Assembly (NCBI RefSeq): GCF_003007675.1
Contig: NZ_PXNP01000104.1
Coordinates: 1-64,000, forward strand
DNA: 64,000 nt
DNA from: Marinobacter fuscus
GTDB taxonomy: Bacteria; Pseudomonadota; Gammaproteobacteria; Pseudomonadales; Oleiphilaceae
Direction of reading: 5' to 3'
Part shown: piece by piece, positions 26,869 through 35,488 of the stretch
How the letters are laid out: each line of letters begins with the position of its first letter
How positions within the stretch are numbered: position 1 is the first letter of the stretch
The notes under the pieces: model-generated
Told to the model about the DNA's origin: nothing
The model's database searches: none
What the model saw: only the letters and a program-made list of their open reading frames with translations
Translations under genes and position numbers: made by a program

Positions 26869-26992
26869 GTTAAATTGAGTCTATACTCTGAAACAAAACA
26901 TATGCAACAATTACTTTGTTTGCATGGTTTAATAGCTGGCGGTCTGACACAGACTGTCGATCAGTGGACTTCCGGAACGGACATCTGGCCCC

Positions 26993-27619
26993 ATGGACAC
27001 GTTTTTGTCAGTTGCATTTTCCTTCCCGACGGTCGTTTTTTCCGTCCTCCTGTCCGTGGCAATTGTTTACTGGCTGATTTCATTGATCGGGCTGGGCGAT
27101 GTCGATGCAGATGGCGACATTGATGCCTCCGGTGATTTCAGCGGGTTGATGGTTACCTTGGGTTTGCAGGGGGTGCCGCTGCCTCTGGTGCTTACCTTGC
27201 TGTTCCTTTGGGCCTGGCTAATCAGTTATTTTGCCGATCTGGTGTTTGGGGTGCTGGTGCCTGAGGGGCTCTTGCATTGGCTCTACGGGGTGGCGGTGAT
27301 CGCCATTGCGCTGATCGCCAGTGTGTTTTGTACCTCGGTGATTATTCGCCCTCTGCGCCCCCTGTTTCGCAGGGCCTACCTGCCGCCTTTGCAAAAACGA
27401 ATTATCGGTACGGCGTGCGTGGTTACTTCCACTACCGTTACCGAGAAAAAAGGCAGGGCCGAGGCTCTGCTGGACGGTGTGCACCTTGTGCTTCAGGTGC
27501 GCAGTCACACCCCGTTGGCGCATCGGGAGCGTGCTGTATTGATTGAGCATATCCCGGACAAAAACGCCTGGTGGGTGGTGCCGGAATCCGAATTTCTTGC
27601 CGGTCATTCCGCCGGCTAA
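26993..27619 (+). CDS. yqiJ: YqiJ-type membrane protein with OB-fold (NfeD-like) C-terminus
   Basis: The protein has 208 residues. Three membrane segments (VVFSVLLSVAIVYWLISLIG; LPLVLTLLFLWAWLISYFA; LYGVAVIAIALIASVFCTSV) are followed by an NfeD-like OB-fold domain (RIIGTACVVTSTTVTEKKG to AWWVVPES). Between TM1 and TM2 is an acidic loop, DVDADGDIDASGD, that resembles a calcium-binding loop. YqiJ/NfeD proteins are obligate partners of flotillins, and the flotillin gene follows after 39 bases. The start has only a weak ribosome site. Confidence 0.9.
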   Translation: MDTFLSVAFSFPTVVFSVLLSVAIVYWLISLIGLGDVDADGDIDASGDFSGLMVTLGLQGVPLPLVLTLLFLWAWLISYFADLVFGVLVPEGLLHWLYGVAVIAIALIASVFCTSVIIRPLRPLFRRAYLPPLQKRIIGTACVVTSTTVTEKKGRAEALLDGVHLVLQVRSHTPLAHRERAVLIEHIPDKNAWWVVPESEFLAGHSAG

Positions 27620-27658
27620 CACCACACCCTTCCTCAACCAGATCAGGAGAAACACTAA

Positions 27659-29662
27659 ATGGATTTATCGTGGATGATGCCAGCAATCACCGCTGTCGGG
27701 GTGCTTGTTCTGTTGATTCTCGGGGTGCTTGCCCTGTTCAAAGCGTTTTACCGCAAGGTGGATCAGGGCCAGGCCCTGATCGTGAACGACCTGTCGCCCA
27801 CCCCCAAGGTATATTTCACCGGGGCCATGGTGCTGCCGGTTATTCACCGCGCCGAGACCATGAAAATCTCGGTCATTACCCTGGAACTGAACCGTACCGG
27901 CAAAGAGGGTCTGATCTGTAAGGACAACCTGCGGGCAGACATTACCGTAGCCTTCTACCTGCGGGTGAACGAAACCCAGGAAGACGTGCTGCGGGTGGCC
28001 AAGTCGGTCGGTGTGGGCCGGGCTTCGGATCGGGACGCGGTGAACGAGCTGTTCAATGCCAAATTCAGTGAAGCGCTGAAGACGGTGGGCAAGAAGCTCG
28101 AATTCATGCAGTTGTTCGAGGAGCGTCAGCGTTTCCGCGATTCCATCGTCGAGACTATCGGGGAAGACCTGAACGGTTACATCCTGGAAGACGTGGCCAT
28201 CGACTACCTGGAACAGACGCCGAAGACCTCGCTGGATCCGAACAACATTTTGGATTCCGAGGGCATCAAGCGGATCACCGAAATCACCGCCCTGCACAAC
28301 GTGGAAACCAACCGTCTGGAGCGGGACCAGGAGCTGGAAATCCAGCGCAAGAACGTCTCTGCCCGTGAAGCCTCTCTGGAGCTGGAGCGCAGCCAGGCCG
28401 AGGCCGAAGCGCGTCAGCGTCGCGAAATTGAAACCCTGCAGGCCCGGGAGACCTCGGAAACCGATCAGGTGCGCGAGCAGGAACGGGCCCGCGCGGAATC
28501 CGCCCGCATCAAGACCGATGAAGAACTGGCCATCGCCGACGAGAACAAACAGCGCCAGATCGAAATGGCGATGAAGGCCCGTGAACGCGCGGTGCAAATT
28601 GAAGAAGTGCGCATCCGTCAGGCCCGTGAGCTGGAGGATGTCAACCGTGAGCGGGCGGTGGAAATCGAGCGCATTGGTATGGAGAAGGCGCTGGAAGAAG
28701 AGCGCAAGGAAATTGCCGACATCACCAGTCAGCGTATTGCGGTTGAGCGCAACGTGGCGGAAGAGGAAGAGAACATCAAGGATGTTCGTAACCGTTCCGA
28801 GGCCGATCGCCTGAAAGTGAAGAAAGTGGTGGCAGCGGAAGCTGAGGCGGAAGAGCTGAAACTGAAGGATGTGAAAGCGGCCGAAGCCGCCTTTGAACGC
28901 GCCAAGCTGGAAGCCGAGCAGATCCGGGTGACGGCTCAGGCTGATATGGACGCGGCCGAGAAGAAATCGGTGGCCGATGAAAAACTGGCCCGTGGTCGCC
29001 AGGCCATGGCGGCAGCCGATGGCCTTGCCGAAGCGCAGGTCAAGGAAGCCCAGGCGTCTGCCATCCGGGCCGATGGTCTGGCCCGCGCCGAGGTTAAATC
29101 GGTTACTGCCAAGGCCGATGAAGAAGCTGGTATGGCCGAAGTCCGGGTACTTGAGCAGCGTCTGGAAACCGAAGCCATGGGTGAAGAGAAGCTGGGTGTG
29201 GCCAAGGCCGATGCCCGTAAGGCCATGGTTCTGGCAGAAGCCGAAGGCGAGCAGCGCATGGGCCACGCTAAAGCCGAAGCCCGTGAAGCCATGGCCAAGG
29301 CCGAAGCGGCTGGTCTGGTTGAGAAGCTCAAGGCCTACGATGGCATGTCTGAGGAGTCCCGTCACTTTGAAGAGTTCCGCATGAACCTGGAGGTTCATGA
29401 GAAAGAAGTGATGGCCCAGATCGACGCCCAGAAGGCCGGTATGCTGGAGAACGGCCGTGTGATGGCCGCTGCACTGAAAGACGCCAAGTTCGAAATGATC
29501 GGCGGGGATGGTGGTATCTTCGAGAAGTTCGCCCAGGGTCTTGGTTACGGCAAGAGTGTGCAGGGCGTGCTGGACAAGTCCCCCTCGCTGCAGGCGGCGC
29601 TCTCGAACATTGCCGGCCGGGTGGCAGGTGAAAAGCCTAACCGCAGTTCCGAGACGGCCTGA
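27659..29662 (+). CDS. yqiK: flotillin family protein (YqiK type), extended
   Basis: This 667-residue membrane scaffold protein starts with one TM (ITAVGVLVLLILGVLALFKAF), then a SPFH/band-7 domain to about residue 200 (DQGQALIVNDL; LRADITVAFYLRVNETQEDV; FEERQRFRDSIVETIGEDLN). A very long charged coiled coil follows to about residue 560, rich in Ala/Glu/Lys heptads such as AKAEAREAMAKAEA. The globular end is flotillin-like (EEFRMNLEVHEKEVMAQIDA). It is longer than E. coli YqiK (about 550 residues). AGGAGA precedes the ATG. It lies between yqiJ and the giant ATPase gene in one operon. Confidence 0.94.
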   Translation: MDLSWMMPAITAVGVLVLLILGVLALFKAFYRKVDQGQALIVNDLSPTPKVYFTGAMVLPVIHRAETMKISVITLELNRTGKEGLICKDNLRADITVAFYLRVNETQEDVLRVAKSVGVGRASDRDAVNELFNAKFSEALKTVGKKLEFMQLFEERQRFRDSIVETIGEDLNGYILEDVAIDYLEQTPKTSLDPNNILDSEGIKRITEITALHNVETNRLERDQELEIQRKNVSAREASLELERSQAEAEARQRREIETLQARETSETDQVREQERARAESARIKTDEELAIADENKQRQIEMAMKARERAVQIEEVRIRQARELEDVNRERAVEIERIGMEKALEEERKEIADITSQRIAVERNVAEEEENIKDVRNRSEADRLKVKKVVAAEAEAEELKLKDVKAAEAAFERAKLEAEQIRVTAQADMDAAEKKSVADEKLARGRQAMAAADGLAEAQVKEAQASAIRADGLARAEVKSVTAKADEEAGMAEVRVLEQRLETEAMGEEKLGVAKADARKAMVLAEAEGEQRMGHAKAEAREAMAKAEAAGLVEKLKAYDGMSEESRHFEEFRMNLEVHEKEVMAQIDAQKAGMLENGRVMAAALKDAKFEMIGGDGGIFEKFAQGLGYGKSVQGVLDKSPSLQAALSNIAGRVAGEKPNRSSETA

Positions 29663-29674
29663 TAAGGCCGATGG

Positions 29675-29712
29675 CTCCCGGTACCGGACCCAAGGTGCCG
29701 GGAGTGCTTTCC
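29675..29712 (+). terminator. hairpin between the flotillin and ATPase genes
   Basis: An 11-base-pair stem (29675-29685 with 29694-29704, one wobble) lies 13 bases after the flotillin stop, followed by the T-poor tail TGCTTTCCCC. It could be a partial terminator or an mRNA stability element setting different levels of the two products. Confidence 0.55.
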
Positions 29713-29751
29713 CCTAACCGCATTCCCCTCTTTGGTTCAGGATGATTTGGT

Positions 29752-32700
29752 ATGTCGACGGATCGCACCGAGCTCGAAAGCATTGTTCAGGAAGGCTCTG
29801 CCTTTGAAACCATCAAGCGCCGGCTGAAAGAGCAGGGCACCCAGCTGCGTGAGCAGGTGTCCGGGCTGAATCAGGCCCGGGAGGCGATTTTTGGCAGTGC
29901 TGCCATGAACGTGCTGGGCCGGGCCCGGGTGCGTACCGAAAACAACGCCATTGCCCGGGACGTGGTGCGCCTGGGCGACCAGCTGCTGTTCGGCTTCAAT
30001 CTGCAACTGGGTCTGCGTAAGACGCTGGTGATCGAGGATGTTTTCAGGCTCTATCACCTGGCCGATGGTGATGGCGGTTTTGAAATGACCGAAGCCGCCA
30101 TCGACGGCTCGTTCCTCAAGGATGAACGTTTCGCCACCGATTTCCGGGAGTTACAGCAATACTACAACACCGCCACCTTGTCCCAGCTCTCGGTGCTCAA
30201 GGGAATGCTGCTGATGGCCTTCCGCATCGGCGACAAGCTGGACGATCTGCGGGTGTTCCGCTGGGAGCTGAAGCCCGATGGCAACGTCAGCCGCTATATC
30301 GACAACCGCGGCGAGCGGGATCTTACCTATCCGGAGCGGTTCAGTTTCGCCTGGCAAAGTGTGGGGCGGGACAGCCAGGTGCAGGGCCGGTCACCGCACC
30401 TGAATATTGCCGATACCCTGTTTGTGGATAACTTGCGGGGCAACATTACCTTCAAGGTGGAAAACAACACCGCCACCGGCGAGGGCATCTATGCCGACCC
30501 GGTGGAATCGGACTCCCAGTCCCTGGATGACGCCAGCTTCGATTACGCCGATCTGGGTGAGATTCTGCTGGTGCGGATTCTGCCTTTCAACGAACAGCAG
30601 TGGCGCTACTACCTGTTCAACCGCACCGAGCGCCGCGTGGAGCGGGTGGATGCCATGGCGGGCTCGGTGGTGGCGTTGCCGGATAACCACGGGCTGATTT
30701 TCCCGTCCGGTTACTACCTGGCCACCGGTGAACTGAAAACCTTCCAGATACCGGCCGGTGACTTCCGCCTGAAACGTACCCTGCGCTCGCCCAACGGCGA
30801 GGATGTGCTCTACGTGTTTTTTGAGCAGCGTACCGGCCAGGTGATCCTGTTCCGCTACAACCTCATTCGTAAACAGGCCGATGTGCCATTGATTGGCCAT
30901 GGCTATGCCCTGTTCGAAAACGGCCACCTGGTGATTTTCAACGCCGATAACGAACCCACGCTGGTGCACCCGCTGCAGGTATGGGAAACCCCGTTCACCT
31001 CCGAGAGCTTTCACGCCAGCGCCAGCGTTGCCAACGATTCCGAACTGGCCCGTATTGGCAATCCGGAACTGGTGCGGGGAATTGCCGAGCTGAATACGGT
31101 GATTACCCTGGTGGACGGCGCCAACGCCAGCGAACGGCACTTTACCGGCCTGATTCGCACCGTGGACCGCATTCTGGATCAGTTCTTCTGGCTGTCCGCC
31201 CGCCAGAGTGAGGCCCTGTTTGCCACCCTGCATCAACAACTGGGCACCATTCGCAGCACCGCCGAGCTGGTGCTCGATGAGTATGAAAAAGTACAGAGTA
31301 TTCGGGCCCAGACCGAGGCCGCCATTACCGAGGTGGCCCAGGCTCAGGGCGCCTTGATGCGGGATCTGAAACCCGATAGCTGGAAAGCGCCGGATCAGTT
31401 TGTCAGCTATCTGGGCCGTTTGCGGGCGCATCGCGGCCGGGTGCGAACCCTCAGCGACCGGCGCTATGCGGACAAGGCCCGTATCGGGACTCTGGAACAG
31501 GAACTGACTGATGCCGAAGAGCGGCTGACCGAGCGTACCTTCCGTTTTCTGGCGTCGGCGGAAGCGCTGGATGGTTACCGCCATACCCTCACCGATTTGC
31601 AGACCGCGCTGGCCGAGGCTGACAGCCGGGAGGCCCTCAAGCAGATTGTGGAGCGCTATCGGGAGCTGACCGAAGGACTGGATATGATTCAGGGCATGCT
31701 GGCCTCCATGGCCGGTGACGATGCCGCCCTGGAAACCGCCATCACCGAGAATATTTCCGGCATCTACGCCACCATCAACCAGCAGCGATCGGAAGCAGAA
31801 ATCCGGTTGAAGGAGCAGGGCAGCGCCGAGGCCCGGGCCCAGTTTGCCGCCCGCATCCGGCTGTTCGAGCAGAGCCTGGCCAATGGCGTCAGTGCCCTGT
31901 CGGATGTGCGCGAATGCGATGGCCTGATGACCCGGATGCTGGATCAGCTGCAGGAGCTGGAAAGCCAGTTCGGCGAATACGATGAGTTTCTGGCCGCCGT
32001 TCTGGAGCAGCGGGAAAACGCCCATGAAAGCGTGGAAGCGCGGCGTCAGCAACTTCAAGACCAGCAGCAGCGCCGGGTAACTACCCTGGCCGATGCCGCT
32101 GGCCGTATTCTGAAAAACCTGACCCGGCGCACCGAGCGTTTCACCAGCCCGGAGGAGTTACACGCGTTTTTTGCCGCCGACGCCATGGTGTCCCGTTTGC
32201 GCAGCATGGCGGGCGAATTGCGGGAGCTGGGGGCGGCCATGGAGGCCGACGATTGCCTGGGCCAGCTCAAGGCGGCCCAGGATACCGCCCTGCGCAGTGT
32301 CCGCGACAAAGCGGATATCTTTGAAGACGGTGGTGCGGTTATCCGGCTGGGCAAGCACAAGTTCAGTGTCAACCAGCAAGAGCTGGATCTGACCCTGATT
32401 CCCCGGGACGAGCATGTGTTGCTGCACCTCACCGGCACTCAATACTACGAGCGCCTGAACGAGCCTGACCTGGATCGTTTGCGAGGCTACTGGAGCATGA
32501 GCCAGCCCTCGGAGTCTGACAAGGTTTACCGGGCGGAATACCTGGCAGCGCTGGTGATTGAGGAATTCCAAAAAACGCCGGACTTGCCGGTCAATGTTGC
32601 GGATCTGGAAGAGCTCACCGGCTACATTCGCAAATACGCCTCGCCCCGGTATCGGGAAGGCTATGAAAAAGGCATCCATGATCACGATGCGGCGCTGTTG

Positions 32701-35016
32701 GTCAGCACCCTGTGGCCTGCCATCCAGAATGCCGGATTACTGAGGTTCAGCCCCCGGGCCCGGGCTCTGGCCATGCTGTTTTGGGCCAGCCAGAGCCAGC
32801 AGGCCGAGGCGGCTCAGCCCTTGCGCGCCCGGTGTCTGTCGGCCGGTATTCTCAGCCGCATGATGCAGTCTGATGACCTGCTGCACTCGTTACAGCAGGA
32901 ACTGGAGCCACAACTTGCCGCGTTCGTGCAGGATCAGGGCCTTGAGCTGGCTAACTCCGACAGTGATGGGCGCAGTCTGGTGCACTCGGCGGCCCGGTAT
33001 CTGGTGCTGCAATTGGCGCAAGACACCGAGGCCTTCGAGATTACCCGTTATGCCGGAGAGCTGGTTGACGGCTTTGTCGAAGCCCTGAAACGGGACAACC
33101 AGTTTGCCCAGTTCCAGGACGCCCTGACCGTGGTGGCGGACCAGCCCTCAGCCCGCTGGACCATCACCCTCCACTGGCTGAATGCCTGGATGGGCAAGAA
33201 CAGCCGCCAGCACCTGCTGCATTACCTGCCGGAAGCCGTGGCGCTGCTTAACGTGGGTGAGCTTATTAACACCACAGTGCGCAGTATCGAGCTGGCGTTT
33301 CAGATTGAAGGCTTGCTGGGGCAGCACGGGCGCATTGCCGAACGTACCTTGAGCCTGCAACTGGATGAGTTTGATGAGCGGCTGCGCTACCACCAGCAGG
33401 AAATTATTCCGGGCTGGCAGCAGTTACAGGAGGTGCGCCAGCAGGTGCTGGACAGATGGCGGGATCAGCTTCGGCTAAGTGAGTTCCGGCCCCGGCCCCT
33501 GTCGTCGTTTGTCCGAAACAAACTGATCAGCGAGAGCTATTTGCCGATCATCGGCGACAATCTGGCCAAACAGATGGGTACCGCCGGTGAAGATCGCCGC
33601 ACCGACCAGTCCGGCTTGCTGATGATGATCTCCCCGCCCGGCTACGGTAAGACCACGCTGATGGAATACGTCGCCAATCGCCTGGGCCTGATCTTCATGA
33701 AGATCAACTGCCCGAGCCTGGGCCATGAGGTGATGTCGCTGGACCCGGAGAAGGCTCCCCATTCCACCGCCGAAGCAGAGCTGATCAAGCTCAACCTGGC
33801 GCTGGAAATGGGCAACAACGTAATGCTGTACCTGGATGATATTCAGCACACTCACCCCGAGTTCCTGCAGAAGTTTATCTCCCTCTGTGACGGCACCCGC
33901 CGCATTGAAGGGGTATGGCGCGGCAGAACCCGCACCTACGATATGCGTGGCAAGCGCTTCTGTGTGGTGATGGCCGGTAACCCTTACACGGAGAGCGGCG
34001 AAGTATTCAAAGTGCCGGACATGCTGGCCAACCGCGCCGACATCTACAACCTGGGTGATGTGCTCTCCGGCATGGAGCATGCCTTCGCACTGTCCTACAT
34101 CGAGAACAGCCTGAGCTCCAACCCCGTGCTGGCGCCGCTGGCAACCCGCGGTATGGCAGACTTCTACCGGTTTGCGGATCTGGCCGAAGGCAAAGCGGTG
34201 GCAGATTCAGATTTCGAGCACGACTACAGCGCCGCCGAGCGCGATGAAATTGTCTCTTTGCTGAAGAAAATGATCCGGGTGCGGGAAACCGTGTTGCGGG
34301 TGAATCAGGCCTACATCGCCTCCAGTGCCCAGGCCGAGGCCTACCGCACCGAACCCACGTTCAAGCTGCAGGGTAGTTACCGCAACATGAACAAGCTGGC
34401 GGAGAAGCTGTCGCCTGTGATGAGTGACCAGGAACTGGAAGCGCTGATTGACGACCACTATCAGGGCGAGGCTCAGCTGCTGACCTACGGCGCCGAGGAA
34501 AACCTGCTCAAGCTCAGGCAGATGCGCGGCACCATGACCGACGAAGAAGCGGCCCGATGGCACGCCATTTGTGAGGAATACCGCCGTCGCCAGCAGGCGG
34601 GCGGTGACGAGGAAACCGGGGTGAAAGTGGTTCGCCAGCTGGGTCTGATCTCAGAGCATATTCAACAGCTGGGTCAACAACTGGTGGCCGGGGCGGGCAA
34701 CAGAAAGCCGTCAGAACCGGATCTGGACAAGGCTGTCGGCCAGCTGGCCCGCTCCCTTGAAACCGGCCTTACCGAAGGCCTGCAGTCGGTACAGCTGAAT
34801 CCCGCCGTCACCGTCAACCTGGATAGTCCGCCCCAGGTGGGCGACGCTCTGATGGCCTTTGCCCGGGTGTTCGAGGAATCGATTGTGCCGTTGGTACAAA
34901 CCATGAGTGGCAAGCTGGATCTTGACCTGAAAACTCAAAAGGAGATGAGCCGCGTGCTTCGCGTGATCCGGGAATTGCAGAACAAGCTCCTGGCGCAGGA
35001 GCCGCCTGCGCATTAA
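29752..35016 (+). CDS. giant AAA+ ATPase of the flotillin/PspA cluster (often annotated 'DNA repair ATPase')
   Basis: A 1754-residue soluble protein. Residues about 1-430 are mixed, with a beta-rich region (ILPFNEQQWRYYLFNRTERR; YYLATGELKTFQIPAGDFRL). Residues about 490-860 are long helices/coiled coil. A large helical region then leads to one AAA+ module near 1270-1480: Walker A PPGYGKTT (1295-1302), Walker B MLYLDDIQ (D1362, D1363) and sensor-1 region CVVMAGNPYTESG. The C-terminal 250 residues are helical. There is no membrane segment. Such proteins carry the database name 'DNA repair ATPase', but the consistent neighbourhood with YqiJ, flotillin and PspA/YjfI points to a membrane-scaffold remodelling role. 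Start ATG has CAGGAT eight bases upstream. Confidence 0.9.
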   Translation: MSTDRTELESIVQEGSAFETIKRRLKEQGTQLREQVSGLNQAREAIFGSAAMNVLGRARVRTENNAIARDVVRLGDQLLFGFNLQLGLRKTLVIEDVFRLYHLADGDGGFEMTEAAIDGSFLKDERFATDFRELQQYYNTATLSQLSVLKGMLLMAFRIGDKLDDLRVFRWELKPDGNVSRYIDNRGERDLTYPERFSFAWQSVGRDSQVQGRSPHLNIADTLFVDNLRGNITFKVENNTATGEGIYADPVESDSQSLDDASFDYADLGEILLVRILPFNEQQWRYYLFNRTERRVERVDAMAGSVVALPDNHGLIFPSGYYLATGELKTFQIPAGDFRLKRTLRSPNGEDVLYVFFEQRTGQVILFRYNLIRKQADVPLIGHGYALFENGHLVIFNADNEPTLVHPLQVWETPFTSESFHASASVANDSELARIGNPELVRGIAELNTVITLVDGANASERHFTGLIRTVDRILDQFFWLSARQSEALFATLHQQLGTIRSTAELVLDEYEKVQSIRAQTEAAITEVAQAQGALMRDLKPDSWKAPDQFVSYLGRLRAHRGRVRTLSDRRYADKARIGTLEQELTDAEERLTERTFRFLASAEALDGYRHTLTDLQTALAEADSREALKQIVERYRELTEGLDMIQGMLASMAGDDAALETAITENISGIYATINQQRSEAEIRLKEQGSAEARAQFAARIRLFEQSLANGVSALSDVRECDGLMTRMLDQLQELESQFGEYDEFLAAVLEQRENAHESVEARRQQLQDQQQRRVTTLADAAGRILKNLTRRTERFTSPEELHAFFAADAMVSRLRSMAGELRELGAAMEADDCLGQLKAAQDTALRSVRDKADIFEDGGAVIRLGKHKFSVNQQELDLTLIPRDEHVLLHLTGTQYYERLNEPDLDRLRGYWSMSQPSESDKVYRAEYLAALVIEEFQKTPDLPVNVADLEELTGYIRKYASPRYREGYEKGIHDHDAALLVSTLWPAIQNAGLLRFSPRARALAMLFWASQSQQAEAAQPLRARCLSAGILSRMMQSDDLLHSLQQELEPQLAAFVQDQGLELANSDSDGRSLVHSAARYLVLQLAQDTEAFEITRYAGELVDGFVEALKRDNQFAQFQDALTVVADQPSARWTITLHWLNAWMGKNSRQHLLHYLPEAVALLNVGELINTTVRSIELAFQIEGLLGQHGRIAERTLSLQLDEFDERLRYHQQEIIPGWQQLQEVRQQVLDRWRDQLRLSEFRPRPLSSFVRNKLISESYLPIIGDNLAKQMGTAGEDRRTDQSGLLMMISPPGYGKTTLMEYVANRLGLIFMKINCPSLGHEVMSLDPEKAPHSTAEAELIKLNLALEMGNNVMLYLDDIQHTHPEFLQKFISLCDGTRRIEGVWRGRTRTYDMRGKRFCVVMAGNPYTESGEVFKVPDMLANRADIYNLGDVLSGMEHAFALSYIENSLSSNPVLAPLATRGMADFYRFADLAEGKAVADSDFEHDYSAAERDEIVSLLKKMIRVRETVLRVNQAYIASSAQAEAYRTEPTFKLQGSYRNMNKLAEKLSPVMSDQELEALIDDHYQGEAQLLTYGAEENLLKLRQMRGTMTDEEAARWHAICEEYRRRQQAGGDEETGVKVVRQLGLISEHIQQLGQQLVAGAGNRKPSEPDLDKAVGQLARSLETGLTEGLQSVQLNPAVTVNLDSPPQVGDALMAFARVFEESIVPLVQTMSGKLDLDLKTQKEMSRVLRVIRELQNKLLAQEPPAH

Positions 35017-35162
35017 CGCATGGTCACTTTGCTCTGAAGGTTCCGTGCTACGCTTTCAGATAACTGCTGCAGTTTGTTCATGCAGGGTGGGGCTTTAATT
35101 TCCGCCACAGCAGCAGTTATGAGAATGCCTGAACAGCAAACTCGCAGAACGGAGGCAAAGTT

Positions 35163-35486
35163 ATGGCAGCGAAAACCTCGCAGGACGAATACGAGCAGGT
35201 CAAACAGGATCTGCAACAGCTCAGGGATGATGTGGCGAAACTGACTCGCGCGGTTACCGAGAGCCAGAAGAGCAATATCAGCCATCTACGGGACGAAATT
35301 CGTCGGGAGAGCCAGGAGGCTCTGGATCAGGTACGGCAAAAGGGCGATGCGGCCTTGAACCGTGCCAGGGATGCAGGTGACCGGGCCGTGAACGAGGTGG
35401 AGCATCGGATTGAGGAACGGCCGTTTCTCAGTGTTGTTCTGATGTTTCTGGCAGGTGTTCTGGTCGGCAAACTACTTGATCGTTGA
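35163..35486 (+). CDS. DUF883 family protein (ElaB/YqjD-like)
   Basis: A 107-residue protein with a strongly charged helical N-terminal part (DEYEQVKQDLQQLRDDVAKL; LRDEIRRESQEALDQVRQK). It ends in RIEERPFLSVVLMFLAGVLVGKLLDR, i.e. the GxLxG-type C-terminal membrane anchor typical of YqjD and ElaB. In E. coli these tail-anchored proteins bind ribosomes in stationary phase. GGAGG lies eight bases before the ATG. It follows the giant ATPase after 146 bases and adjoins a holin-like membrane protein gene with only two bases between them, an E. coli yqjD-yqjE-like pairing. Confidence 0.9.
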   Translation: MAAKTSQDEYEQVKQDLQQLRDDVAKLTRAVTESQKSNISHLRDEIRRESQEALDQVRQKGDAALNRARDAGDRAVNEVEHRIEERPFLSVVLMFLAGVLVGKLLDR

Positions 35487-35488
35487 CG

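Noticed and set aside
26845..26870. Possible sigma-54 (PspF-type) promoter at TGGCTTGACATTTTATG
   Set aside because: The -12 GC element is absent, so it does not meet the GG-N10-GC requirement.
26854..26887. TTGACA and TATACT read as one sigma-70 promoter
   Set aside because: The 22-base spacing is well outside the usual 16-18; kept only as a possible operator or activator-dependent site.
27665..29398. 577-codon frame antisense to the flotillin gene
   Set aside because: A by-product of the repetitive Ala/Glu/Lys codons; low-complexity His/Gly/Leu/Phe text with no domain. The sense frame is clearly flotillin.
30391..32058. 555-codon frame antisense to the giant ATPase gene
   Set aside because: Composition bias of GC-rich third positions on the sense strand; no recognisable protein features.
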